From positions 124,001 to 188,000 of the forward strand of contig JAXMKZ010000059.1 of the NCBI GenBank assembly GCA_034370385.1: 64,000 bases of DNA, written 5' to 3'. Position numbers and translations under genes: made by a program. Below, one piece after another: positions 28,154 to 40,100 of this stretch (the stretch's first letter is position 1; every line of letters starts with the position of its first letter). Under the pieces are notes generated by a model. That model had not been told where the DNA came from and searched no databases. It saw nothing but the letters and a program-made list of their open reading frames with translations. The stretch comes from Coriobacteriia bacterium (lineage in GTDB: Bacteria > Actinomycetota > Coriobacteriia > Anaerosomatales > PHET01).

Positions 28154-31100
28154 CTACGGCCACACCGGACCAAGATCGGGGTGGGGCCAACTGCCGCAAC
28201 CAGCACAGTCACTTGCCGGCCAGTCGTTCGGTGTCCGGTTTCGCAGCTTGATGTTCTTGAGCGGTCCCCTCGCGTAAGGGCTTCGATAAGCTGCCGGGTC
28301 ACTCGAGTTGATGAGAAGCCTCGGGCGCTTCCAGCCATGCGGAATCGCGATGTGACAGGACGTGCACTTCATCGTGTCATCGTACTCGCGCGTGTGGATC
28401 TTGTTGCCGGCTCCCTGCGCGAGCGCACGCGCGCCGTGTGCATCGTTCTGGGTGGGGCTGAACACGTGGCACTTGGTGCAGATAACCTGGCCCGTTGGCC
28501 ACACGTTGTCCGGCTCGCGCCAGTCGAGTGAGGCTTGGCGATAGTCCGCAGGATACGCCGGATCGATGAGGAAGCGCACGCTCGAGCCGTGCGGCCCCTT
28601 CGCCGACGACATCGCACCTGAGGTATGGCAGTCCGAGCACGTCACAGCCGAGTTGCGGGTCCATCCTGGCTTGAGGAAGCTCGCATCCGGGGGCAACGTC
28701 CAGGTGTAGGTTGTCCCGTCCACCAGGAACGAGTCCTTCATCCCCTTCGAAAGACCAAGGACATTGTGGAAGCTCTGGTTGTTCGGGTTGAACTCTGCCG
28801 CCAGGTCGGTGGAGGTGTAGGGAACCCCTCCTGATGTCGCCGCAGCGGGGCGTCCAGAAGCCGACGTGTGGCACTTGAAGCACACGTAGGCCTCAACGTC
28901 GCCCGGGCGACCCAGGAGCCGCGTCGCCGTGTAGCTGGTGAGCGTCGACCCCGGCGTGCTGCCCCAGATCGGCTTGAGTCCCGTGGCACCAAGCAGTGCA
29001 GGAGATGCGATGGGTACTCCGCCGGCAAGACGGTCGCCCGCGGGCTGCGCGGCGTGCGGGTCGTGGCAGTCGGTGCACTCCGCGTGTCGCTTCGTCCCGT
29101 TGTCGACTGCCGACTCTGCGTCGGAGTGCAGGCCGGACGCTGATGGATCGTGTCGATAAGGCAGCAAGACGACCGACGCTACATCCTGCGCCCCCGGTGC
29201 CTGCGTGCCGACGACCCCGTTGCCGTGACACTGGAAGCACAGTTTCTCTTCGAAGCCGGCGCTCGACGTGTTGTCGCGCGTGCCGGCCCGCCCGCCGACG
29301 AAGCCCGTGGGCTTCGTCCACGCGGTGAGTCGTGGGTTCTGAGACGCGTGCGGGTCATGGCAGTTCTCACACAGTGCTTTGGTGCCCGAAGTCGTGAAAT
29401 GCCCCGACTTCTTGAATGCGGCCGGACCGACATCCTTCTCCCAGCCGGGGAAGAAGGAGTCGCTGCCAAACACGCTGAATCCGATGTCATAGGGCACCAC
29501 GTTGCCGGCTGATATCGCGCGGCTCAGGTTGCCGCTCGAGTGGCACTCAAGACAGAACGTCGTCATGTCGGTAGGCCTAAGGGTCGTGTTGCCCGGCTGT
29601 GAGACACGCACTACGTCCCACGCCCCCGCACCCTTCTCAACCGTGTGAGAGTTGTGGCAGCTGGCGCAGCTCAACGATGCGACTCCTGAGTTATCGTCCA
29701 CAGGAATGCGAGCAGTGACACTCCAGCCGCGAAGCGAGGGTGTAATGGTCTCTGAGTTCGTGACGAGCTGCGCCGTGAGGCGAATCCGGCGATACGCGGA
29801 TGAATCGATTCCCGAAAGATCAAGGGGGCCATACCGCTTGTTCGCCATACCGGGAAGCGCCGTCCAGCTCGCTCCATTCCAGCCCTCGACCGACATGTAG
29901 AGCTCTGTCCCCAGTGGCTCGAAACTGGCCCAGGCGAACTCTCCCCAGCCTATTGCGTCCGCAGGCAGGTCGATCTCAGCACGCATTGTGCCCGAAGCCA
30001 GGTATCCGGTGACCGGTATGTTGGCGGTCGAAACGCGCAGGAACGCCATCGAACCGTTGCGGACTTCGCCGAGTGCCGTGGGCGGCGTGGGAAGCAACTC
30101 CCATGTGCCCCAATCGCCGGTGAGCGGGTCGGCCGGTACTCGGATGCGTCCGGGGTTCGGGCCGCTGTTCTCGTGCAGCGCGTAGATGTAGTCGCCCCCG
30201 TCCCACAGAAGCTTTGTGCCTTTCCCGCCGTGGTACCAGAAGAATTCGGGTAGCGGAGTCATGGAGTGGACCCCCGAAGCGAGCCCGCTGATCAGGTACG
30301 CCCTCTGACCTCCAAAGGCGTCCGAGGTCGGCCCCTCGTAGACCAAGTAGTCGGTCCCCCCCAAGGTGAAGCGCGTCAAACCCATGTACAGGTCGCCGCT
30401 GCCCCACGTGCTCCCGGGCTGTGCAAGCACCTGCTGGCTGTAGGTGGCCTGGCCCGAAGCGGTCGACGGTGAATCGACCCAGCGAATCACGGGCGCCTGG
30501 TTGAAGTTCTTCGTCACCGCGTAGAGCCGGTCATTGATGGGCGAGTAGGCGAAGTCGGAGCTCGTGAAGTCGATGGGCGTGCCGCCAGCGCTCTTCATGA
30601 CGAACGGAGCCATCCACGTATCAGTAGGTGCGAACCATCGGTAGACGGTGCCTGCCGTGTTGTTTCCTGCGTAGTATACAAGCCCTGCATCAGGGTCAGC
30701 AGAAGACAGCACATGCCTGTCCGCGACGAACGGGAGCGGACTCAGCGAGTTCCACGAGTCGGGGCTTGAAACGTTGATCGGGGTGTAGGACATCCTCGTG
30801 TCGAATCCCTGCCCCACGCTCCACACGAACTTACCCTGCACCGCGAGCCCGCTGCTGCCGTAGTACGCAGTTCCCGCCGCCGGATTCGTGGGATCGTAAC
30901 TGTGACCGTTCCACACGTTCAGGTCCGGGTCGTACTGCGAGAAGGACCGAGGATCCGGATGGACGCTCTCCGGTGCCAAGAACAGAAGCGGGCGGGTCAC
31001 AGACGGAATCGTCCAGCTATCCCACAGCAGCTGCGCGCCCATAGTGGACGAAGCCGAGACCTGGAAGCTGTTGTTCGCAGCAAGTTCGATCGGCGTCGAT

Positions 31101-34100
31101 TGGGTGAACACGCCGACCGTCTCTTCTCGAGTGGTACCTACGGACGACGCTCCCTCGACCGGATGCGCACTCGGTCGGGCGAACTCAACCGCGAGATCGC
31201 GACCGTTCCACGTGTTGGGCACCGGGGTCCGCGTCTCGTCGCCGCTGGCAGAGTGGCACTCGAAGCACAGTGCCGACTGCCCCTGTCTGCCGCCTGCAGT
31301 CCGGAACTCGGTGGCCGCGCCTGCGCCGATCGCGTTGTGGTTGTGGCACGCCTCGCACGCGGTGTTCGACGGCACGGCGCCGTCAGAACCAGCCATCACG
31401 GATGATCCGTGGGCCGACCCTGCGTAACCTGCGCCATGATCACCGCCGGTGTTGTTCCAGGTGCCCGCTCCGACGAGCGCATCGATCGCAGCACTGGAAG
31501 CGCCGTGACAGTCAAGGCACAGCCCGTTGCCCGCAGCGTTCGGGGCATGGGTGCTCGGGTGACAGGCGTTGCAGTCCTTAGACCACGTGGCCGCCGGTAC
31601 GGATCGCACTCCGGCCACGTACTCCGGCGAGTTGTGACACTCGACACACCCAACAGCGCTGCGCCGACCAGCGTCCTTGGCGTGCTCCTTGGAGACCGCG
31701 GTCTCATGGCAGTTCTTCGTGCAACTGAGGCTCATGCTCACGTCGTGCACGGTGGGCAGCCCCGCGTGACGCTGCTCCGTCGTCCCCGGAGTGTGGCAAC
31801 CGCCCTGCTGGCAGGACTGGTTCCAGGACCCGAACGTACGGCGCGGGTTGTCGTGACAGGTGGCGCAGCCCTTGGCAGAAGTCACCGAGCCCTTGCGCGT
31901 GTGCTCCGCCATGAGGTCCATCGAGTGGCACGCATCGCAGCGCGCGCCACTGACGGGCTCGATGGATGCCCCTGAGTCCGCGACGTGATCGACATCTTCA
32001 TAGCCGTGCGCGGTCACGCGGTCCGGGTGGCAGGACTGCGTGCACGCCGGCGCAACAGCGGAGGGCTGCTTGTCCCAGACAAGGAACTCGTCCACCGCCA
32101 CGGCGATGCCTGAAGAACCAGCCGGACGCACGCCCGTGACGCGCACTGAGACCGTATGGGGTCCACGAACGAGCGTGCTTGACGTGAACAGCGTCGTCTT
32201 GTCGACGACTGTCGGAGAGTAGCCATTGATTGTCGCGACGACGACGCCGTCGATCGAGACCTCGAGTTCGCCGAAGTTGGGTCCTTTACCGCCACTGATG
32301 GCAACCTTGGTGCCCATGAACGAAATGCCCAGCGTCGAACCTTTCACAACCGAAGCGCTGCGGCGTTGCATCGAGTAAGCGGTCTTCGTCTGCGTCATCC
32401 ACGTTCCGGTCTTCACCACCGTGTTCGCGGGCTTCGTGCCGATCGCCGCATGGGTGAAGTCCTCGAAAGACACCGGCTCGGCCTCGGCCAGACCTGCGGT
32501 GTTGTGACACTCGCCGATTCCGCACTGCTGGAACGACTCGGTGACCGAGACAAACGACTGGTCCTCGCCCACCACGCCGTAGCAGATGCGTGTGGCGACG
32601 GGGGCTCTCGCGGTGTAGCGGGGATTGCCGATACTGCTGTGCTCGGCATGCAGGGGGGACAACGCGCCCGAGTGACAGGCCTCGCACGCAGCAGGAGCGT
32701 GACAGCTGCTGCACTTGGAGTCTCCCTTGGTGATCGAACCGGGCCAACGAACGGCAGCGTGTATCACATGAAGATCGCCCGAGGTCGTATCCTTCGAGCC
32801 CAACGAGGCAAAGGATCCGTAGGGCGTGATCTTCGTTGGGGTCGCAGCCAGCGTGCTCGCGCCCATCAGCCCCCTGTGGCACACCGCGCCGCAGTTGCCG
32901 CCTGCATAGTGATTGGGGTGCGTGCCCGCAAGCCCGTACGTGTGGCAGCGAGGACATGCCGTCTCTCGGTCCACCTTCTGGACGCCGAAGTTGACCGCCA
33001 TCTGGGGTGGAGCCCCCGCCGCGCCATGGCACGTGATGCACGGTGCATTGCTGGTTGTGGTCCCGCTCCCTCCGCCGGAAGCCACGTAGTCAACAACGAC
33101 GTCGAGCGAGTGACGGCTCTCCACATGGCCCAACAGATCGACCGACCAGTACTCGACCGTGGTTGTTCCCTCGTCCGCAACGATGATCGCTGTCTGATCC
33201 GCGGTGAACGGCCGGACCTGGCCGCCGTTAATCCGATAGTACGTCTGCGCGACCCCTACGCCAGCGTCCGTCGCCATCGGCACAAGCTCCACGACAGCCG
33301 CGCTGACGCCTGCAGGCGCGCCCAAGAGCACGGTGTGCGGCGGACTGTAGTCGATCCGGATAGTGCCGGTCTTCTTCGGGGATTCGATGTTGCCCATCAG
33401 GTCCCACGCCCAGTACTCGACGGTGTGCGTGCCCTCGTCGGACACGGTCACCGGTACCGAGTACGGCATGTCGGGACCGCCGTCGATACGGTAGCTGGTG
33501 CCGCTCCATCCGCTGAGCGCATCCGTGGACACGATCGAGAACGTCTGAGGCGTCTTGCGCCACGTGTCATCGATCGTCGACACCGAGCCCGGGAATGAGG
33601 TGTCTATCGTCAGCGTCTCAACGTGAGCTGGCTCCGCGTTGCCGGCGACATCGACCGCCCACCAGCGCAGGGTATGGATCCCATCGCCGATGACGATGGG
33701 CGCCGAGTAGGTACTCGCCGCAGACCCATCGACCTGGTAGCGAACGCCAGCCATTCCTGACAGCGCATCAGTCGCGGCGATGGAGATGACCGCGTCCGTC
33801 GGCGACCATCCGGTCGGAATCCCGGTAGCCGTGCTACTGGGCGGCGTGAAGTCCACCGACACCGTCTGGCTGCGTTCGCTGTAGGCGCCGGCACGGTTGC
33901 TGGCCTCCACCCGCACGAGGTGGCTGCCCTCAGTCAAGCGGTAGGTGGCGGTGTGTACGTCGTATGCATACGTATGGTTCTCATATGCCCTCGGCGACCC
34001 ATTCAGCCAGACGTGATGGGAGTTCACGCCAGACAACGCATCCGTCGCAGAGACGCTCAGGGTGTCCGTCGCAAGCCAGCCCGCTGACGGGATGTTCCAG

Positions 34101-37100
34101 CCGATGACGGGCGCAGTACTGTCAACGAGCACGTAGCCGTACTTGGGTGCTTCAGCATTCCCGTACAAGTCGACCGACCAGTAGCCCACCAGCGTGGTGC
34201 CCTCGGTGCTGATTGCTACTTCCGAGGTATACGTCGTCGGTGACCCACCGTCGAAGTTATAGAACGTATGTGCGACGCCGGCCCCGGGATCGGTCGCGGC
34301 GAGGGTGAACGTCCCATCCCATCCCCACCAGCGCGGGATGCCTGTTGCGGTCGTGACCGGTGGCGTGTAGTCGAAGCCGATGCGGTCGCCGACCACAGAG
34401 ACGTTACCTGCGATGTCGCGGAAGCCGAATGCGATGTTGGTGTCGAGCCCACCGCGCTCCACGAACACCGCCGCGGTCGGAATGACCGACTGCCATGCGG
34501 ACGGCATGATCGCAGTCGGCACCCACGTCGAGACGCCTACCGTCCCCGCGCCGGTACCCAGCTCGCCGTAGACGTTGCCCCCCCACGTGTAGACGGCGCC
34601 GTCTCGCTTCAGCGCAACGACCGATGCCGTGCCTGCGTCGAGCGCGACCCAGTCGGTGGCTGCATCGATGCGCCGCGGAACGGTGGGGGCGTTGCCCGTT
34701 GCGGTCTGGTAGCGATCGGAACGACCCCATGCCCACAAAGAGCCGTCAGTGCGAATGCCCGTCGAGAAGTCATCACCGGCCGACAGCGACTGCCAGCCCA
34801 CCGACCCCAGCGCCTGTGGCGTGTTGTAGCTACTGGCGGCCCCGGAGTTGCCTATCTGCCCGTAGGTGTTGTTGCCCCACACGTAGGCCGAACCGTCCGT
34901 GCGCAAGCCCATCGCGTGCGAAGAGCCCGCGGAGACTGACGCCCAGTTGGTCGCCGTGCCGACCTGTATGGGTGCGGACGCAAATGTGCCTGCCCCGATC
35001 CCAAGCTGATACTGAGACCCCGTACCCCACACCCAGAGAGTTCCGTCGTTTCGGACCGCCATCGAGTAGGTGGATCCGGCTGAGATGGCCGTGAACACCA
35101 ATCCCGCGCCCGAGACCTTCGTGGGGAGGGGCTTGTCCTGAACGTCTGCCCCGAGTCCGAGAGCACCGTTGCCACCGTACCCCCACGCCCATACGGATCC
35201 GTCTTTCTTGAGGCCCAGACTGTGGTTGGCCCCCGCCGCTATCTTGGCCCATTCGCCGGCCGCGCCAACCTGAGCGGCCGTCCTACCGAACGGACCCCCG
35301 ATGTGCCCGGTGCCGACCGCCCCATACCTCTCCGAGCCCCAGCCATACAGCGTGCCGTCTGCGGCGAGCCCCAGCGCATGCTCGATGCCGTAGCTGACCG
35401 CAACGAAGTCACGCAAAGGCGTCGATGACACCGGCGTCGAGCGATTCGTCGAGGTAGTGTCGCCGAGTTTCTTGACTGGGTTGTAACCCATGGAGTGAAG
35501 TCGTCCATCACCACGGATGAGGCCGATGCTGTTGCCGCCTGCCGCCACGGCGGTGAACGGCGTATCCTTCGTCATCTCAACTGCGAAGGGCACGGTTATG
35601 CTGGCGACCACCGTCTGCGTCCCTGCCCAGGCAGCGCCCCCCTCGACGACAACCGTCCCCGGTGTTGCTGCGGTGTTGAGCGTGATCGAGTCAGTCAACG
35701 ACCCGATATTGCCGGCGGCATCCACGACCTTCACGTTGACGTTCTTGACGCCGTTGCCCGCCGGCAAGGTGAACCGGTGCTGTGGCGTGTAGCTGAACCA
35801 GTCGGCACGAACCGGAGCGGGCCGTACGACACCGGTCTCGTTGCCGTACAGTGCCACCGGGAAGCCCCAGACCCACAACTCTCCAGAGTTGTCGGTAGCC
35901 ATGCTGACACTGTCACCATTGGCGACCGACGCCCAGTTGTTCGCTAGACCTACCCGTACCGGAGTCAGTCTGGTCTGGGAAGTGCCGTCGCCCACCTGAC
36001 CATCGGAGTTGTAGCCCCAGCCCCAAAGTGACCCGTCCGCCTTCACCGCGGTGGCGTGATACTCGCCGCCGGCCACGGACTTGTAACCCGTGCCTATGAG
36101 GGTCGGGACGAGTCTATCCGTCGTCGTGCCGTCTCCGATCTGCCCGTAGCTGTTGGATCCCCACGCGTAGAGATCGCCGTTGGCACGCACGGCATACGTC
36201 GTGGTTCCACGCGCCGAGACCGAGATCCAGTCGGTGAATCCGCTCGTGCCGTTCGGCTGCACGGGCGTCGACATGACGCTCTGGGTGTTGTCGCCTACCT
36301 GTCCGGAAGTATTGAAGCCCCACGTCCAGAGCGAACCATTCGTGCGAATACCCACGAACGTGTCGCCGCTACCGCCGGACACGGCCTTCCACGTTGTGCC
36401 AGCTTGGACGTTGACGGGCGTGAGTTGCGGGGTGACCGAGTTGCCAAGGCCGCACTGCCCCTGGCCGTTGTGACCCCAGGTATACAGGGCGCCGCCTGTG
36501 GTGATGGCAGCTCCGCTCTGGCCCCCGACGGTGACCGTCGACCAGTTGCTCGCGGTACCAAGCCGGATAGGTAGGCGCACCGGGGCGAAGCCGGATACCC
36601 CAAGCTGCCCGCCCTGACTGTCGCCCCACACCCACAGCGACCCGTCCGTCTTGACCCCGGCAGCGAAGTAGTCGTGAACTGCAACCGACCTGTACGTGGC
36701 TCCGTCGCCCGCCTGAGCGAAGACCCCCGGCACGTGGTTCGTCGTGGAGAGGCCGTTGCCGGTGTACACGAAGTATTCGTCCGTACCGCGTCCCCACAGC
36801 GTTCCATCGCCCCGGACGCCGAGCATCGTCTTGGAGCCGATTGTAATCTGACCCCACCCCGCCGGAGGCTCGGTCCGGATGCCCACCGCGTCCGAGCTCA
36901 CGGAGGTCACCGCAACCGCCGTGCGGAATCTCGTCGAGGCATCTCCTGCGTTGATTGAGAACGTCCCCGTGGGAGCCTGTGTATCGAGAATAATCTGACT
37001 GGCGAACTCGGTGATTCTCCCGTACTCGTCACGGAAGAGGACCGAAAGCTGCTTCGGGCCGTCGCCCGGATCGACAGCCATGGTGGCGACCGCTGAGTAC

Positions 37101-40100
37101 GGCTGCCATTCGCCAGACCCGAGCTTCATGTCCACCACACTGGTGATCTTCGAGACCACCGGCACCGTGATCGTGTTGATGGCGGTGGCGTCGTTGGCGA
37201 AAGAAACCGTGCCGGTGGGAGCCGGGGCGAGTATGTAACGGAAGGTCATCAAGTGCGGCGTTTCACGGTTGCCCGCCACGTCGATGCTCCAGTACTCGAG
37301 CAAGTGCTCCCCTTGGGTCAGGGGCGGCTCGATGGGTGCCTCACGGGGAGCGCCGCCATCGAGCGAGTACCACGTCGACCCGAGGCCCGAGAGGCCGTCC
37401 GTCGCGTGCAAGACAGGCATGGTGTCCCACGGCCAGGTGTCGTCGCACGTGGTCACCGGCGCAGTGCCATCGACCTGGACGCGCACGGTCTCGGTCGGAT
37501 CCACGTGGCCGAGCGCATCGACGGACCAGTAGTAGAGGGTGTGGTCACCTTCGCCGACCATGAACGGTGCCGAGTACTCAGTCACGGCGCCGTTGTCGAG
37601 GCGGTAGTAGGCGATCACTGAAGAGACCGTGTCGAACGCCGTTATGCTGATCTCAACTGACTCGGTCGACCAGCCCACTGGGATCGAGCTGATCGTGGTG
37701 GTCGGAGGGAGCACGTCGAAGACCTCGCTCCGAATCTCCTCGACGTTGCCTGCGGCGTCAACGCTCCAGAACTCCAGGTGCATATCGGAGGTGCCAAGCG
37801 GGATCGGCGCCGTGTAGGTGGCGGCTGCGGAACCGTTGACGCGATACCTGGTGCCGACTGAACCCGAGACCGCGTCGACCGGCGTGAGCTCGACCGCGGT
37901 GCCGCCGAGCAGGCTCGCGGCGGTCACCGGTGGGGCGGTGTCGACCTTCACGGTCACCGTATGCGTGGGATCGACATGCCCCGCCCCGTCAACCGACCAA
38001 TAGCGAAGCGTATGTGTGCCGTCACCGATTGTGAACGGCGCCGTGTAGGTGGTGACCACGCCACCGTCCAGCGTGTAGTACGCGGTCGGCGGCGCCGCGA
38101 TATCCTCGGCGATTATCGTCACTTCGACGGTCTTAGTAGACCAGCCGCTCGGAAGCGGCGTCGTTGTTGTGGTCGGCGGGTTGTGGTCGTAGACGAAGTT
38201 GACGGTCTTGGTCGTCTCGATGTTGCCGGCCTTGTCGATGCTCCCGTACTCGAGGGTATGGGGGCCTTCCGTGACAGCGGGAAGCGGAAAGGCGATCGGC
38301 TTCGCCGGTTCCGAATCGAACGAGTACCAGGTCGACGCGATGCCGGAGAGCGAGTCGGTAGCGCTGAGGTAGATGGCGCCATCGTGGAACACACCTTCAG
38401 TGACCGTGGACGTCGTGACCGGCGCGACGTAGTCGATCTTCACGTCGTAGGTCTGCGCACCCTCGATCTTGCCGGTCGCGTCGACGGCCCAGAAGGTGAT
38501 CCTGGTGACCCCCGGGTCAGACACCTCGAACGGCGCCGTGTAGGTCGTGGTGACGCCCTCGCCAAGTCGGTAGTACGTCGTAGTCGGGGAGCAGTCGTCG
38601 TAAGTGAACAACTGGATCCGCACGGGGGTCTGCGACCAGCCGTAGGGAGTCGCCAGTATCGAGGTTTCAGGCGGCGCGACGTCCACAAAAGCGGTTGAAC
38701 TGAGCCAGTCGATGTTGCCCGGCTCGTCGCGGTATCCGACACGAAAAGTCGTCGTCCCCAGTGCCCAGTCGATTTCGATGGTCTTGTCCGCCTGGTAAGG
38801 CTCCCAAATCGCGGGTGGCGGATTCCAGTCCTGCAACCAGGCCGGCTGCACGGGCCAGGGTGAGCTGTTCCAGCGGGGCGTACGGACCGGACCCAGAACG
38901 CCATGCCCGTTGGTGCCCCAGCCGTACACCGCACCGTCGGTCGTGGACGCGAGCATGCCGGTCGGCCCTGCCGCCACGAGCGACCATTCCGTCCCGGTGC
39001 CCACACGAAGCGGAGTGCGACGCGTCTCATACGTGCCATCGCACAGCTGACCGAGAGAGTTGTCACCCCAGACCCAAAGCGACCCGTCCGCGCGGATAGC
39101 TGCACTGGAGGAAGTGCCACCGTACGAACCGCTCGCGGAGACGCGCTGCCAACTGCCGGAGTCGATCAGTGTTGGAGCGGTGCGGTCGCTGCCGCCGCCG
39201 TTGCCGATCTCACCGTTGGCGTTGCTGCCCCACGCCCAGAGCGTGTTGTCGGTGCGGATGCCCAGGGAGTGATTGTGTCCCGCGGAAACGGACTTCCAGC
39301 CTGTGCTGATGAGCACGGGGGCTTCTCGGCCGGTACGGGTTCCGTCACCGACTTGTCCGTAGTAGTTCTCGCCCGATGCGTACAGTGTGCCGTCATCGGT
39401 CAGCAGCAGCATGTGCTGACTGCCGAGGGATGCCTGACGGTAACGGATGCCGGTGAGCGGGCCGCCGCCGCGGTACACGAGTCCCGAGTCGCCGCTCGGG
39501 GAACCCCACGTGTACAGCGAGCCGTCGGTTCGAACGGCGGCGCTGGCATTACCGTATGCGGCGACTGCGACCCATCCGTCCGCATCGATCATCTTGGGCG
39601 AGGTAACGGGCGTCGCGCTGGCTCCAGCGCCATCGCCGAGCTGACCCGAGGTGTCCGATCCCCAGACCCATAGCGACCCATCGTTCTTGATCGCAAGGGT
39701 GTGGGCGGCCCCCATCGCGACGGCCTTCCAGGCCTGATGCCCCGGCGTGCGCGTGTAGGCCGAGCGCTGCGAGGTGGTCCCGTCACCGAGCTGGCCTGCC
39801 CAGTTCGCGCCGGTTGCGTGAAGCGGCCCGTCTTGGGAGACGATGAACGAAGAATCGCTCTGGTAGCCTCCGTCGTAGGGATACCAGTACCCGGAGCTGA
39901 AACCGAGGGCGAGCGGCGGCTGCGCTATACGCATCTCCGTAGCGGTCGGCACGCTCGAGGCGATCGCGATCGAATGACCACCCAGACTGGTCGCCGTCAT
40001 CGTCCCGACCGACTGGCCCGGATTGAGCACAATGTTGTCCTGCGCGGTGGTGGCGTTCCCCGCCGCGTCCTTGTAGGCGCAAGCGAACCCGGTCGTACCC

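Noticed and set aside
32366-33598. Long open frames on the plus strand opposite the giant cytochrome gene
   Set aside because: They are antisense to a clearly coding frame with heme and Ig-like motifs, have no recognisable domains and no ribosome-binding sites; GC-rich DNA gives many such frames.
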